A DNA stretch of 64,000 bases from Aporrectodea caliginosa. Lineage: Eukaryota; Annelida; Clitellata; Crassiclitellata; Lumbricidae. Within the stretch, counting starts at the first letter, position 1. Every line of letters starts with the position of its first letter. The position numbers were made by a program, and so were the translations under genes. The stretch spans positions 1,556,408 through 1,620,407 of the forward strand of contig JACEVL010000031.1 in the NCBI GenBank assembly GCA_020284085.1, written 5' to 3'. Positions 34,450-45,500 of the stretch are shown one piece after another. Below the pieces are notes generated by a model. It was not told the DNA's origin. It saw only the letters and a list, made by a program, of their open reading frames with translations, and did not search any database.

Positions 34450-35580
34450 ATAGGCTATGAATAATATAACGATTGCTTATACTCAATCTGGGCAAGACAT
34501 GTTATATACTGTTCCGTGGTCACCGTAAACCAGCTCCCCAACAAGCAATGGAAATTATGATAGATAACAGGGAAATAGTGCAAACTGAATGCACCAAATT
34601 TCTTGGTGTTTATGTAGATCGACATCTGCAATGGAATGAGCATATCACACATGTATCAAAGAAATTAGCAAAAAATATAAGTGTTCTATCACGAATTAAG
34701 CATTATCTGACTAAACCTGTTCTCCGACAATTATACTACACGCTGTTTTTCCTTACTTATCATACTGTAATATCTGCTGGGGCTCAAACTACTCCTCTAG
34801 ATTAAAACGCCTTGAGACTCTCCATAAACGTGCCATACGTGTGACTTGCTTACTGGGATGGTCCGATAGCACAAAATTAATATTTAAAGAGCACAATATT
34901 CTAAAATTGAATGATATTACAAAATATCAAATTGGACTATTCATGTACTGTTATCATTATAGGCTTCTTCCATCACTGTTTGATAAATATTTCCTTAAAG
35001 GTGTAGCTATCCATGGACATGATACTAGAGCATCCTGTAAATATCGAACCCCAGGGGCACGAACCAGGACTAAGCAGTTCTGAATTAAATGCTCAGGTCC
35101 ACCACTTTGGGATTCTCTTCCTCCAAATTTAATAAATATATTACACATGGCTCAATTTAAAGCTCAACTGAAACATTATCTGTTGAACACATAAAATGAA
35201 TATGACTCGATAGATTGTACCTGTAGTTAAGATTGTTTAAGATGTACAACTGTGAACATTATAATCTGTTTTGTTTTTGATTTGTTTGTTTGTTTTAAAT
35301 CTTGTACTGCAATGGGTTTTTTTTATTTAGTTGTTTGGCTATGATTTAGCCCTAACAGTGTTATTTAAGTTGAATTTTCTATAAGTATATGATCATAAAA
35401 ATCGTCTTGCCATCAGTAAATGTAATGTGGAAAAGGGCAGCCCTGCAATAGCGGATTATTTTATCCTTTAGGGCTGTCCTGTTGACGGCATCAGCAGATT
35501 AACATTTTTTTAAAATGACTGATTGTTAATTAATTGTGCTGTTGTTGATTCAATAAACGGCTGATTGATTGATTGATATA
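34450..35580 (+). mobile_element. Non-LTR retrotransposon ORF2 3' end with TGAT tail
   Basis: Open frames read the end of a reverse transcriptase: TKFLGVYVDRHLQWNEHI, then LRQLYYTLFF, and after frame breaks SGPPLWDSLPPNLINI. Motifs FLGV.D..L.W..HI and PLWDSLP place it among Jockey/CR1-superfamily LINEs, in a different family from the L2-like ends here. It ends with (TGAT)n at 35562-35578. 5'-truncated and inactive. Confidence 0.78.
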
Positions 35581-35855
35581 CAATGCATGTGCAATGAAAT
35601 ACGAGACGCTAAGGGAGAAATAGCTAGACGGTAATGATGAACATTGAGCATCTAAAGTTTATCTTTGAAATAAAATCCTTTTCTGATTAAATCAGTTTAG
35701 TTTTGATATTTTCAGGTAGGCTAATTGGCCAAATTAAAATGCTATTCGTTTGCTCAATGTGATTCGTGTTCACTGATTTAAAAAGAATGAAGGACAATAT
35801 AACATAGGATAACTTTAATGAGAATTTGTAAAGCTCAGCTTCAAGGAAAAATTAA
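35581..35855. other. Short intergenic gap between two LINEs
   Basis: AT-rich; nothing recognised. Confidence 0.4.
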
Positions 35856-36660
35856 TCAGTAGCGCTCCCTAGCCAACAAGCAGAACTCTCGTTGAAACAG
35901 AATAGATTTCAAGCATTTGCGTAACAGAGAAGGAGACAGGCTAATTAGCTCAGCTCCGGTTTTATGAGTATGATTGTTCCAGGCCACAGGATCGACGAAA
36001 GCAAGGCTTCTGTGCTGAGTTGTAGAACGAGCCCGGTAAACAAGAAGAACACCTTGATCTGCCGAACGAAGGGACCTGCGGCTAGGAACAGACGAGGCAG
36101 AGATACACAGTGAGCCCAAATATGACGGGCCTCTTCCCACTAAGCAGTTCCGCATGAAAGTTAAACTCTTAAATTCGATGCGTTGAGGAATAAGTAATCA
36201 GTGCAATGTAACGCGCATGTAGGTATACATGTAACGGGCAATTTCGAGAAGCCATCAATCAGGCGAGCAGCAGTATTAAGAACAGACTGTAATTTCAAGG
36301 TAAGAGAGAAGCCCAAGCCATACCATAAAAGCATTTCCAAAATCGATTCTGGAGGAAATGAAAGCGTGAATCAGTGCAGAAGCAGCATGTGTAGAACATG
36401 TAGGCCTAAGTGATCGTCGCACGGAACGGATCAGACGGAGGTGATAGTAACTGGGAGCCTACGACATGCATTGTTTACATGGTTAAGAAGCGTTAGCTCT
36501 TGATCAATGCCTAAGTCTCGCACAGAGGTAAAGAATGTGATGTCAGGACGAGACCGGCGAAAGCAGACAGATCAATCTCATTGTTTTGAATCCGAACGAC
36601 AAGTCAAATAGATTGGGTCTTATCAGAATTCAACTGAAGACGGTTTGAGTAGGCTACGCG
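35856..36660 (-). mobile_element. L2/CR1-clade LINE fragment
   Basis: The minus strand reads, from high to low coordinates, QLNSDKTQSI, then SVRDLGIDQELTLLNHV, then a C-terminal region with RSTTQHRSLAFVDPVAWNN. The order (LN..KTQ, SVRDLGV, AxxxWN) is that of L2/CR1 ORF2. Several stops and shifts are present. It abuts the segmental duplication at 36680. Confidence 0.75.
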
Positions 36661-36994
36661 TGTTATAAGTGTTTCAGAAGAATGAAATCTGCGGAATCTC
36701 GACTGGTGGGTAGGTAAAAGGGTAGGACGTAATTTGGGAACAGGCAACTCTTTCAAAGGCCAAGTTATATGGCGATGCATTCACTCCCTTGTGCACTTGG
36801 AATTAGGATAAATGTCGGTGGTTTCAGGGCCTAAGACGGCTGAATTTGCGTATGTGTAAAGACGCTTCATATAGCGCCTTTTCAGGAGACTACATAACAC
36901 ATTCAAGGCGCGCTTGACAGACTAATAATTATGTGTAGCATAGCATAGGTTTCACGTGGTCAGGAGACACGCAATCCGTGTTAGAACCGTGTTA

Positions 36995-37165
36995 GGCCGA
37001 GAGGATCCTGAGTGGCCGAGTGGGTTGGTAGCCTGTTCTCCACGCGGGCGCCCCGGGTTCGATACCCGGTCGGTCGGTTTATCAGAGATTAATTTCTCGG
37101 ATCTTTACTGCGGGTGGCTCGGTCGCAATATAAACGTGGAGTACAATACAATACAACACATTACA
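36995..37165 (+). mobile_element. tRNA-derived SINE
   Basis: A box TGGCCGAGTGG (37013-37023) and B box GGTTCGATACC (37056-37066), as in Leu/Ser-type tRNAs, with a body and an (ACAATAC)-type tail near 37140-37165. It cannot fold into a full tRNA, so it is not a tRNA gene. Confidence 0.78.
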
Positions 37166-37425
37166 ATACAACTGGGGCGCGGTGGTTTGGGGGTATGTTC
37201 GGTGCCTTGCAGCTGGAGGGTTGCGGGTTCGAATCCACCTCAAAGTCGCCGCGTAGGGACCCTGGGCAAGTCCTTCACTCGCAATTGCTCATGCGCTTCG
37301 GCGTGAAACTCCGATTCAGCGTCCGCGCAGTAGTCGGGAGCGCCTCTGAATGGGAAATCTGGTAGGGGCGCTATAACAAGTGTTCAAATACAATACAATA
37401 CAATACAATACAACCACTGCAAGTT
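37166..37425 (+). mobile_element. SINE with pol III B box and GGCGCTATA 3' end
   Basis: B box GGTTCGAATCC at 37226-37236 after GCGGTGGTTTGGGGG. The 3' part GGGAGCGCCTCTGAATGGG...GGGGCGCTATAACAAG is the same 3' end as the L2-like LINEs here, followed by (AATAC)n. A SINE that borrows a LINE 3' end. Confidence 0.75.
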
Positions 37426-37681
37426 AACCTGGGATGCTTAAAAGCCCATCTCTTAAAAGGAAGCCTATCCCTCATGTCTCTTCTGGGTACATTCGCAGGC
37501 CTGCCAGTTGTATAATTATTCTAATCATCTGATAATTTCCTCCCATTGTAAAACTCTTTGTTAGTGATGAACTTTAACATCAGTTTGACTAGAGTAGGAG
37601 AAGCTTATCAGGTCCTTGAAAGGCGTAGATTTAAACGTAGGCCTATGTATAAAATCTGTGATAGCATTATAAGGAACTAGC

Positions 37682-38155
37682 ATTTTTTACCCGGCTTTGC
37701 CCGGGGTTTCCCCATGCGTAATTTTATCTCTACCTTATATAGGCCTATTATTTGTTCCCCGGGCTAAATAATATAATAGTAGACGAAGCTCGATCGTGTT
37801 CCATTACAGCGCTCGTAATTTTTCGGAACGGAGCCCGTGTTTTATTTCGATTAATCCTCGCGTGACGTAAGACAACATTTCTCTTACGTCACGCTGCTCA
37901 AGCGAGGTTAAAATATGCATATTAATGGACTCCGTTATTGGTATTAAGGTAGGCTCATAATTTTGAAGTTTAAAATGTCTATATGTCAACGTTTAAATAA
38001 AATTGCGAGCTGAAAATAGTCGCGTTGAAATAGTCGTGGCGTAATAACGTTTCGTGCGATTTTTCAAATCGCTAAAGCGTTCCGTTTCGGAGCCTTTAGA
38101 CACGGACAAACAAACATAAGGAAGGACACGTAAACAGACTAAGACTTATATTATA
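37682..38155. mobile_element. ~0.47-kb structured insertion
   Basis: Absent from the paralogous site near 28797. It begins with TTTACCCGGCTTTGCCCGGG and ends with GACACGGACAAACAAACAT...ATTATAAGATAG, a 3' end like that of RTE-type non-LTR elements and their SINEs. Internally there are 13-bp inverted arms (GCGTGACGTAAGA) around a 9-base loop near 37859-37893. Confidence 0.6.
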
Positions 38156-38696
38156 AGATAGTTGATACCTGTTCACGTAATTAGTAGCAACGAGATAGCA
38201 ATAAATGTTCCACACATTCTTATTTGCAATAACATGAAAATAGCCTATTGGTGGATAGAAAAGCAGTGCTAATTCGGATGTATAATAATTGTCAATCATG
38301 AGTAGCCTAAATGAAACTACAACTTTGAGTATTGCATCAAAAATACACAGGATGAAAATCCTAGTACGACTACAGCATGCATAGGCCTATATCCAAATCC
38401 CAATCCGTACAGCAGTTCATAAATATGTTATAGTAAACTAGATGTTGGATGAGCAATGAAAACATGGTATTAATATAGCGAATCTGGGTTGGCACCACAG
38501 AACAAATATTGCGCTATAAAAAGACCAGCGATGAAGGAAGATGGCGACGAACGGAAAGAGAATTTGGCAAGAAGAAATGGTTGATGCCGGGTGGTTATGA
38601 GACAGCCAAATTTCTCATCGAAAACTGTTTTCAGTAGAAACAAGGAAGTTTTCTGGCAGATAGTTAGCGAATTAAGTAAGGAAAGGAAGAATTTGG

Positions 38697-39186
38697 GGTA
38701 ATCCCGTAGTTTAGGTTGGTAAATTATTTTATATCGTCAAATTAAAATGGAAGCTGGATTAAGGAAAAAATTGTTTCAGTAACTCGAAGTGGGATTGATG
38801 AAACGATTTCTGTCTTTCAATAGAAGTTGGATTGATCGAAATAATTTTTACCGTAAATAGAAGCTGGATTGATGAAACTATGTTTTTGAAGCAATAGAAG
38901 CTGGAATGATTAAAATAATTGTTTCCGTAAGTAGAAGCTGGACCCATGAGAATAGTTCTTTGCTTAAATAAAAGTTTCATTGATGAAAAATATTTTTGGG
39001 TTAAATAGAAGTTGGCTAATTTTTTGTCATGAAATGGAAGCTGGATTGATTAAAACAAATTTTCGATGAAATGGAAGCGGGATTGACGATAGTTATCATG
39101 GACATAGGTAGATTGCTTACTTACCAACATGAAGTTCGGTATTGAAGATATTCAAATAATTTACCAACCTAAACTACGGGATTACC
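38697..39186. mobile_element. Non-autonomous TIR element with internal minisatellite (TSD GAATTTGG/GATTTTGG)
   Basis: A 490-bp element with ~32-bp inverted repeats beginning GGTAATCCCGTAGTTTAGG. Flanking octamers at 38689-38696 and 39187-39194 match at 7 of 8 bases. The core (38745-39090) is a ~40-bp minisatellite (ATGGAAGCTGGATTGATGAA), the reverse complement of that in 3856-4335, although the terminal repeats differ. Confidence 0.8.
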
Positions 39187-39543
39187 GATTTTGGTGCAAA
39201 TCAGTAATCGAGAAACAGAAACTTTGAAGAGACTTGACGCAGGATCAATCGAAGGAAGGACGCATGCTTGACTGGGAAACGCGTTGCTATCCGTGTAGAA
39301 GAACCACTCTCCCTTCGATCCTCACCTTTTGTATCGGTGACATAACCTTTATTTCTGTCTGACAATTGCTTGAAAAACGATTAATTTCATGCTTATTGCT
39401 GCTAATTGGACTGTGCAAAGCGCTGACAGAAATTATATGTTAATCGAACAATTTAGGTGGGAAAAGAGACCCGAAACTTTAATTGACTGACAGTTAACTT
39501 TGATTCTTGTACATCTTTAAGTGGCGATTCACAACTAAGAGAA

Positions 39544-39996
39544 ATGGCCACCTATTGTGATGATACTGATGATAATGATGAGGTCACAAATGTTTTAGAC
39601 CAACTAATACAATTTCAATCGAATCAGTTCTTGTCAATGCAGGCATTTCTTAGATCTCTCTCCAAAGGAAGGAGATTTGCTTCTGTAGCGCCTGAATGTG
39701 AAATAATGAATAAACCTGTTGAGAAGGAAAGGGGCCCAAGTGAACCTAGGAGGATCACTGCCCCACACAGGGTAGCCGTGGACAGTCACGCACGCCATCT
39801 GGGGAATACATTGGCAGGCCTAGTGAAAGTAGAAACAATAATTCCAGTGGAGAAGGAGCTATATAAATTACATAATGTTTCACCACTGAGCCTATCACTA
39901 CCATGCATGTCAACGGAGAGAGTAGCACCTGACAATAATTTACCCATGACCTGGGTTCGAACCGTGAAACACATACCCATGGCTCCAGTAGGTTAG
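39544..39996 (+). CDS. Unclassified 150-codon ORF
   Basis: Begins with ATG in a good context (AGAGAAATGG). The first 30 residues are acidic (CDDTDDNDE) and the rest is basic and Ser/Pro-rich. No domain is recognised. It sits within the 2.3-kb insertion beside unit E, so it may be part of a mobile element, but nothing in it identifies a gag, transposase or endonuclease. It could be a chance ORF. Confidence 0.25.
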   Translation: MATYCDDTDDNDEVTNVLDQLIQFQSNQFLSMQAFLRSLSKGRRFASVAPECEIMNKPVEKERGPSEPRRITAPHRVAVDSHARHLGNTLAGLVKVETIIPVEKELYKLHNVSPLSLSLPCMSTERVAPDNNLPMTWVRTVKHIPMAPVG

Positions 39997-40641
39997 ACTT
40001 CTCAACAGCGCGCGTGGTCGCAATGTGCGCAATTTTCGCGCAAAATACCAGTTAACAGATCGCTGTCTTCTTCACGTGATTCGTAATTTTTTTTCGTAAT
40101 TCGCTCAATTGGGCTTTACATGACTAAAAATCCACTGCGATGAGTAGTAAATTCAACATAGCAACGACAGCGTTGATCTAATTATAGATATCGATAGTTG
40201 TGCGACAATTGAAAACACCACGGCATTGAAGTTGTAGAGGAATTAGTAGTTAAGGAATATGTTTCTGTTAGTAATGTACAGACTCAGAGTCTCAAAAATT
40301 CTAACACTTCACTGCGACAAAATTCGTTAGATTGTGTTCGCCCAAAGCAGTCACTCAATAGCGTGCGCGACTCCTCGCATAGTGTCAACGTGTCGGCTCG
40401 TGATCCAGCGAATGAATTCATAGGCGTTACAGACGATGATGAAGGGCTACTATCTAATCCTGGTGATTGATCATACAAGGAAATAGTCAGTCAGTGTAAA
40501 AATTCTGCAAGCATCAATAATTTTTAGGAAGCGAAACTATACACTAAATAACTACAACACTATTAAATACTTTGGCACATTAATTCATGCAAAAATAACG
40601 TACTTATACCACTTTTTACTGTGCGCAATATGTGCGCAAAA

Positions 40642-41558
40642 TTAGCGGTTTTGGCGCCCAAATTTAGCGTTTTTGGTGGGCAAATTTTGCAATTTTTTGG
40701 CGCAAATTTCTGGGGGGCCTAATTCTGGAAGTACATCGTATGCTCTTAGGCTATAGGTTTTATCACTGCCCGAGACAACTTCTGCAAGAACAAGTAGTTG
40801 CTTAGCTTCTTTAAGGTAACAGGAAGTTACTGGTGTCCTCCAACCCTCAGATTTATCCACGAGAATCTGATGGCTGGCTAGGTTTAAATACATTGACGAT
40901 ATTGTACCACAGTATGATTTAGAATAAGTACTTCCAGTATAAGAACCGCAGTGTAAAAAAATGTGATAAGGTGACAAATGAAAACACTGAGGGTTGCCCC
41001 GATATTTTGGATCGTCTGAAGTCTGAAACTGGCTGATGATAGATCCATTTCTCGTGAATATGTAAACACGTTGCCCTCCTAGACCAACGAACTTTCCTGA
41101 AGGAGTTTCACAAACGCGCTGTAGCAACGGAACAGTCGCTGGAAACCTGGAGCATTGCATAAGGATGGCATGTTCATTGTATACCTCCAGACAGACTGGT
41201 GTGTTATTTCTCAACATCAGTAATTCTGCGTTTGATGTAACATTTAATGCGATCGGTTCCTTGACTTTGTCCAACCAGCGACTCACCTGATGGCCTGGAA
41301 CAGCAACTTTCCAGACACATTCTTCACCTTTATCATGAATGTAGAGACAAGATGTCTTAGGACAAGGAACAATGTCTTTCGGAGATTTGATCTCTGGTGT
41401 CTTTATTTCCCCAACGGATGCAAAGGGATGTTGAAGGCGACGGATGAAAATAGAATTCGAAAGCACGTAGAGCTTATCATGTAGCTTTGCCATGCCATAC
41501 ACCTCTTTCTCATCGAGCTCAACTTCACAGGATTGTTTCATTTCATATGGACACATAA
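40642..41558 (-). CDS. Unit E exon 2: propeller-like domain with altered C-terminus
   Basis: Acceptor AG 41560-41559, phase 1. The domain matches unit D closely. Where all other units stop directly after DVLPE/DVLPQ, unit E reads on for about 26 residues (LGPPEICAKK...) into the inserted DNA and stops at 40642-40644. The insertion replaced the stop codon and 3' flank. All blade motifs are intact. With exon 1 about 596 aa; the tail is unique to this copy. Confidence 0.87.
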
Positions 41559-42462
41559 CTAAAATGCAACAAAACACATTCCAATACATTAATGTCTTAA
41601 ACAAATAAATGGTGAAAAGCCAGGAGAATAATAACTTATAGTCTACCCATGCACGACATTGCATGTAGGCTCATTACTGTGATCATCCTCGTCGTCGTCG
41701 TCGTCATCATCATCATTAACATCATCGTCGTCAGCGTTTCTTTATCTAACCTTATCAAATGACTTATATATAGTGCCATGATCGTAACGAACAAGACATC
41801 AGTCGATGGTCGCTTCAAGTGAAATCGTGGTCTAGAATCGTAATCCATTGGAGAAGCATGGTCGACATCCACGGCAGAAATCAAGGAAGCAGTTGCGACA
41901 AGCCAATGCTTCCTAATACCTGGAGTCTTACCGCTTCCACGACTCTGCAGACCGTTTCGGTCTTAAATTTGTTGTCAAAGGCTTTAAAGTACAAGGTAGA
42001 GCAATTCAGCTGTTGTCATTCTCCAATGCAACACAGACAATACTCTGAACAGAGTATGAGCTTCTATAAAGGCAGCAGACTCAGTGTATAGAAACACCTA
42101 CAAGCATAGACTTGCATAATAAATACATGATTGCTAAAACACCTCTTAGAATTACGGTAGTCAGAATTTCAGTTTTTCAGCCTGCATCTAATCCAAAAAT
42201 TATTGAAAGAATTGCATTGAGTAAGATTAATAATTCAGTTTGTTTTTCAGAAAGGCCACGAAGTTCAACTCAGCATCTGTAAAGTATTCTAGGAGCCGAC
42301 CAATACATTGCCAAACAATGTAAATAAAAATCTGTTTTCCGTCAACATCTGAAACATAGGCCTACACTTATTTACATAGGGCCCAGCAATCTCTTAGAAT
42401 ATTCCTTTTAGCTCCTACATTTATGCTTTCAAAAACTTCAGTTTAAAGTAGAAAAATCTTAC
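41559..42462 (-). other. Intron of unit E
   Basis: A 0.9-kb intron, the shortest in the minus-strand units. It has an ATC/GTC triplet patch near 41690-41735 and the shared intron sequence. The transposon target seen in unit C is uninterrupted here near 41812-41825. Confidence 0.7.
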
Positions 42463-43336
42463 TAGTGAGTTTTCCAACAGCGTCCCTTAAAAACGTCAAA
42501 ACTTGTTCAATGTCAGTTTTCGGGATGGAAAACTGAATTGAGAACAGTCCACTTTTCCAGCGGCCTTCAGGGCGAGACTTTAGGTCTTCAGGGATGTTGC
42601 GTAAAAAACCTTCGGCTTCACAAGTGTGTCTGGGATTTCTGTTGCTCTTGATCTGATCACAATATTCTTTAAACTTCTCAAAAGTAAAGGCGTGTTCTTC
42701 CATCTTTCTTCTTTCCATTTCAATCTCATCCAGTCTTTCCTTTTTGAACACATCTAACTCTGCCAGCAATGCTTTCGTTTCATTGTACACAAACTCAGTG
42801 ATTTGGTCACAGCGTTTTTGAATCTCGGTCTTCATTTCCTTAACCGTCTTCATAACTCTCACCTCTTCATTGCAGAGTTTCTCTCTCTCCTTATCAAAAT
42901 GGCTCTGTATATCAAACAGATTCTCATATTCGGCCTCTGCCTGTTTGGAAACTAAACTGGCAACATCAGTCACTCTGGAACAATTGTGTGAACTGTGACT
43001 TTCCTTTTCACACTCAATACATATGACTTCCCTGCAGCAAATACAAAACAATTTGGCCAACTCTTTATCGTGGTGGATACAGAATTCCGATTCCTTAAAT
43101 TTCTTGGCATCATTTTGCTCATTTAGTTCAACAACAAGGTGTACGCCATTCTCTGTGTGTGTTTTGTTGCACGAAGTACACAATTTCTTTTCGCAGTTGA
43201 TGCAGAAACGCTCTGCTAATGTTGCTTTGTCATAATCAGTCTTTTTACAGTTGTCGCATAGTTGCTTTTCCTCTCCTTCGTCTTGTAAAGAGTCTCTTAC
43301 ATCCTTTACTTCCTTCATCTCTAGGCCTATCTCCAT
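42463..43336 (-). CDS. Unit E exon 1: two B-boxes plus coiled coil, no RING
   Basis: ATG 43336, 291 codons plus one base, donor GTAAGA (GT at 42462-42461). Zinc ligands are complete in both B-boxes (CDNC, CINC, CTSC; CIHH, CICC, CIEC, HSSH). The start lies about 11 bases closer to the conserved TTCCAATG leader motif than in C and D, giving the slightly longer N-terminus MEIGLEMKEV. No lesion. Divergent from gene F, with 3.2 kb between the two ATGs. Confidence 0.9.
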
Positions 43337-43782
43337 GTCGCTTTTCCAATGTTAAATGAAGGCGTAACCGTTTCCTCAGGTAGTTGATACACCCTGTACA
43401 CCGCCGTAACACCGGCCTAAAATGCAGGCACACAAATATTAAGTGTATTTGGCCGACACGCGTGACGAAATATGAGCCTAAACAGTAAACACCTTGCAAA
43501 GTAGCGAACAATGCAAACTGCGCCTAGGTCTGGACTACCCAAAATCTATGAACCTCTTAAACCTCTGTCTATACGACCTTTGGAATTCAGTTTGCAAAGA
43601 GCTGGCTGGCTTAGACAAACGTCACCAATTTCTGCGCGCGGGTTTTTCCATCAACGTATAAAAAATAGGCTACGTCGATGGGCTTTTCCAATGACGCCAA
43701 TCATCGTCGATATGACGGCGTCGTTAACTAAACGATATTAACGTAACGGGCTTTTCCAATATTGACGGTGGCTTTGCTACCG

Positions 43783-43792
43783 GCGCATGCGC
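43783..43792. promoter_or_regulatory. GCGCATGCGC, NRF1-like site upstream of unit E
   Basis: 447 bases upstream of the unit E ATG in the module ACGGTGGCTTTGCTACCG + GCGCATGCGC. Confidence 0.5.
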
Positions 43793-44132
43793 TAAGTTTG
43801 CTGAGACCATCGATATCTATGTTCTAAATATAGTATCGATGGCTGTTCTAAGTAAGTAAGAAATTAAGTAGCCTTTATTTGCGGCTGACAAGCGCACGTG
43901 ACTTAGGCTACCTTACATTGAATAGGCTATAATGATTACATACATTTTTAAAATAAACTAGAACAGGAGCAGGTTATAAAGTCACACATGCACAACTAAA
44001 TTTAACTAAAGATTCATCGATTATCAAAACTGCTTTTAAAAGTTTAGATTTATAGATAGGTAGGCTAGGCCTAGCATGAAAGGGTGCCCTCTTTTGCGAA
44101 GTAAGTATATAGGCTACAAAGATCTTAAAGTC

Positions 44133-44330
44133 TTAGACTGTCCTTGTCCTCGCGACGTGGCCAAAGAACTGTGATTTCTGGAAGAGCTTCATGTCTGCTC
44201 GATCGATCAACTCTTCTTCAGCATGGATCTTCTCATTTATTTGCCATCTGCGGGTCTTTTTCAGAGCTGCATTAATGCGCGCAATATCATGTGAGGTGAG
44301 AAATTCAACATAGCAGGTAAGTGCATACAT
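44133..44330 (-). mobile_element. Possible LINE ORF2 C-terminal relic
   Basis: The minus strand reads INAALKKTRRWQINEK, resembling the LxxxLRKARRWG segment near the C-terminus of some non-LTR reverse transcriptases. Short and without other motifs. Confidence 0.3.
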
Positions 44331-44529
44331 GATACATGATTCTTGAAATAACTAACGCTTGAAAAAATTACGCCCAGCTTCGAGATATGATTGTAGCCTA
44401 GGCCCTGCTGTCTCAACTGATTGAGAAGAAAGTATCGCTGGTTTGTTAGACTTGCAATGTAGTTTACATTCTTAGAGAAAGAAAAGCTAGACTGTAGAAT
44501 GATTCCAATCAGCTTGACATCGCAATAGC

Positions 44530-44605
44530 AAACTCGAAACTTCTAAAGTGCCATTCGAATGCCAAGCGCAGAGCACCAGCTAATAAATGAGCGCTGTCAG
44601 AAGGG
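44530..44605 (-). mobile_element. SINE-like relic
   Basis: Minus-strand CTGGTGCTCTGCGCTTGGCA followed by TTCGAATGGCACTTTAGAAG, a decayed member of the ATTACG-tail family. The tail is lost. Confidence 0.5.
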
Positions 44606-45024
44606 TTGTCAAATACATCGGTCAAAATCTAGTACCGTGTCTAAATAATAGATATCGATGGGGTGAGATTGGTTCCAGGTCGATTCCAAGGGGTCGGGAT
44701 GGGATTATTAGGCTAATATTCGGAATGTAGGCCTATAATTATCAGATGGTCGTTTCAGCAAGACAAAATTTATTCATACAATTTCTAATAAGGCTAAACG
44801 AGTCGAGTGGTCGTTTCCAGCACGACGAAATTTATTCATACAATTTCTAACAAGACTCCGAGTGGATTGGGACTGTTCATTAACACTAGTCTTGTTGAGG
44901 TTAAAAAAAACTTCGTCGAAACGAAGATTTATAATAATTATTATACGCAACATAGCTGGCCTAGATAAACGCGGGTAATTTCCAGGCACGGGTTTTCCCA
45001 AAATTATCGTTAGTTTTGTTGATC

Positions 45025-45034
45025 GCGCATGCGC
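45025..45034. promoter_or_regulatory. GCGCATGCGC, NRF1-like site between E and F
   Basis: A second module copy in the divergent region. Its flank (AGACGACGTGAATATA) matches the unit B version better than that of unit E. It is 1.5 kb upstream of F. Confidence 0.42.
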
Positions 45035-45500
45035 GAAAACTATTTTGTTTAGACGACGTGAATATAATAATTATTTTAAATTCAATTTAATTCATGATTG
45101 CTATATTAAATTATAAGCGTCAGGAGGTATTCATTTACAACAGGGAACAGTTGTAGAGTATTTGTAGTTAAATTAAGTTACCGAAATCTTTGAATAGAAA
45201 TAATAGACTAGTCGAGGATTCGTAACTTTACTGAGGGGTGTTATGTTGGTTGGGTCAGGTTTTGAATCGTAAACTCGAGATTTCTAGAGCGCCCACGAAA
45301 CCGAAGTCGCGGGAACCAGCATATTCACAGGGCAAGCATTTAGTATCGGGGTGCGTGTATTTTCTCCCGTCACCTACCAAGAATTATTCGTCCGGATCAA
45401 CAAGGGTAAACGACTTCCATATTAGGAAGTTAAGTCATGATCAAATCCGCCATATTGTAGACTTTTACTCTTGTCACCTGATAGGAAGTTTCGGTAATTC

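Larger units (their letters stand above)
36680..38385. repeat. Segmental duplication, unit E copy
   Basis: Collinear with 28190-29020 beside unit D but interrupted by two SINEs (about 36990-37425) and a ~0.47-kb element (about 37682-38155). Homology ends near 38382 (GCATGCATA) and resumes at exon 2 of unit E at 40724. Confidence 0.8.
38383..40723. mobile_element. 2.3-kb insertion of unknown class at the 3' end of unit E
   Basis: By comparison with unit D, this DNA separates the unit E exon-2 stop region from its normal flank. It contains a 490-bp TIR element (38697-39186), an ORF at 39544-39996 and a second open stretch at about 40214-40470 (no ATG). Its right part repeats GCGCAAATT-like motifs (40015-40060 and 40620-40715). 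No terminal repeats were found. Confidence 0.5.
43337..45500. other. Divergent intergenic region between unit E and gene F
   Basis: The leader matches units C and D. It holds two copies of the NRF1-like module, a minus-strand LINE-like relic (44133-44330), a reversed ATTACG SINE (44530-44605) and a ~57-bp tandem duplication at 44747-44865 (AATTTATTCATACAATTTCT in both). Confidence 0.5.

Noticed and set aside
37013..37236. tRNA genes from A and B boxes
   Set aside because: Only the promoter boxes are present; no acceptor or anticodon stems could be paired, and the elements end in SINE tails.
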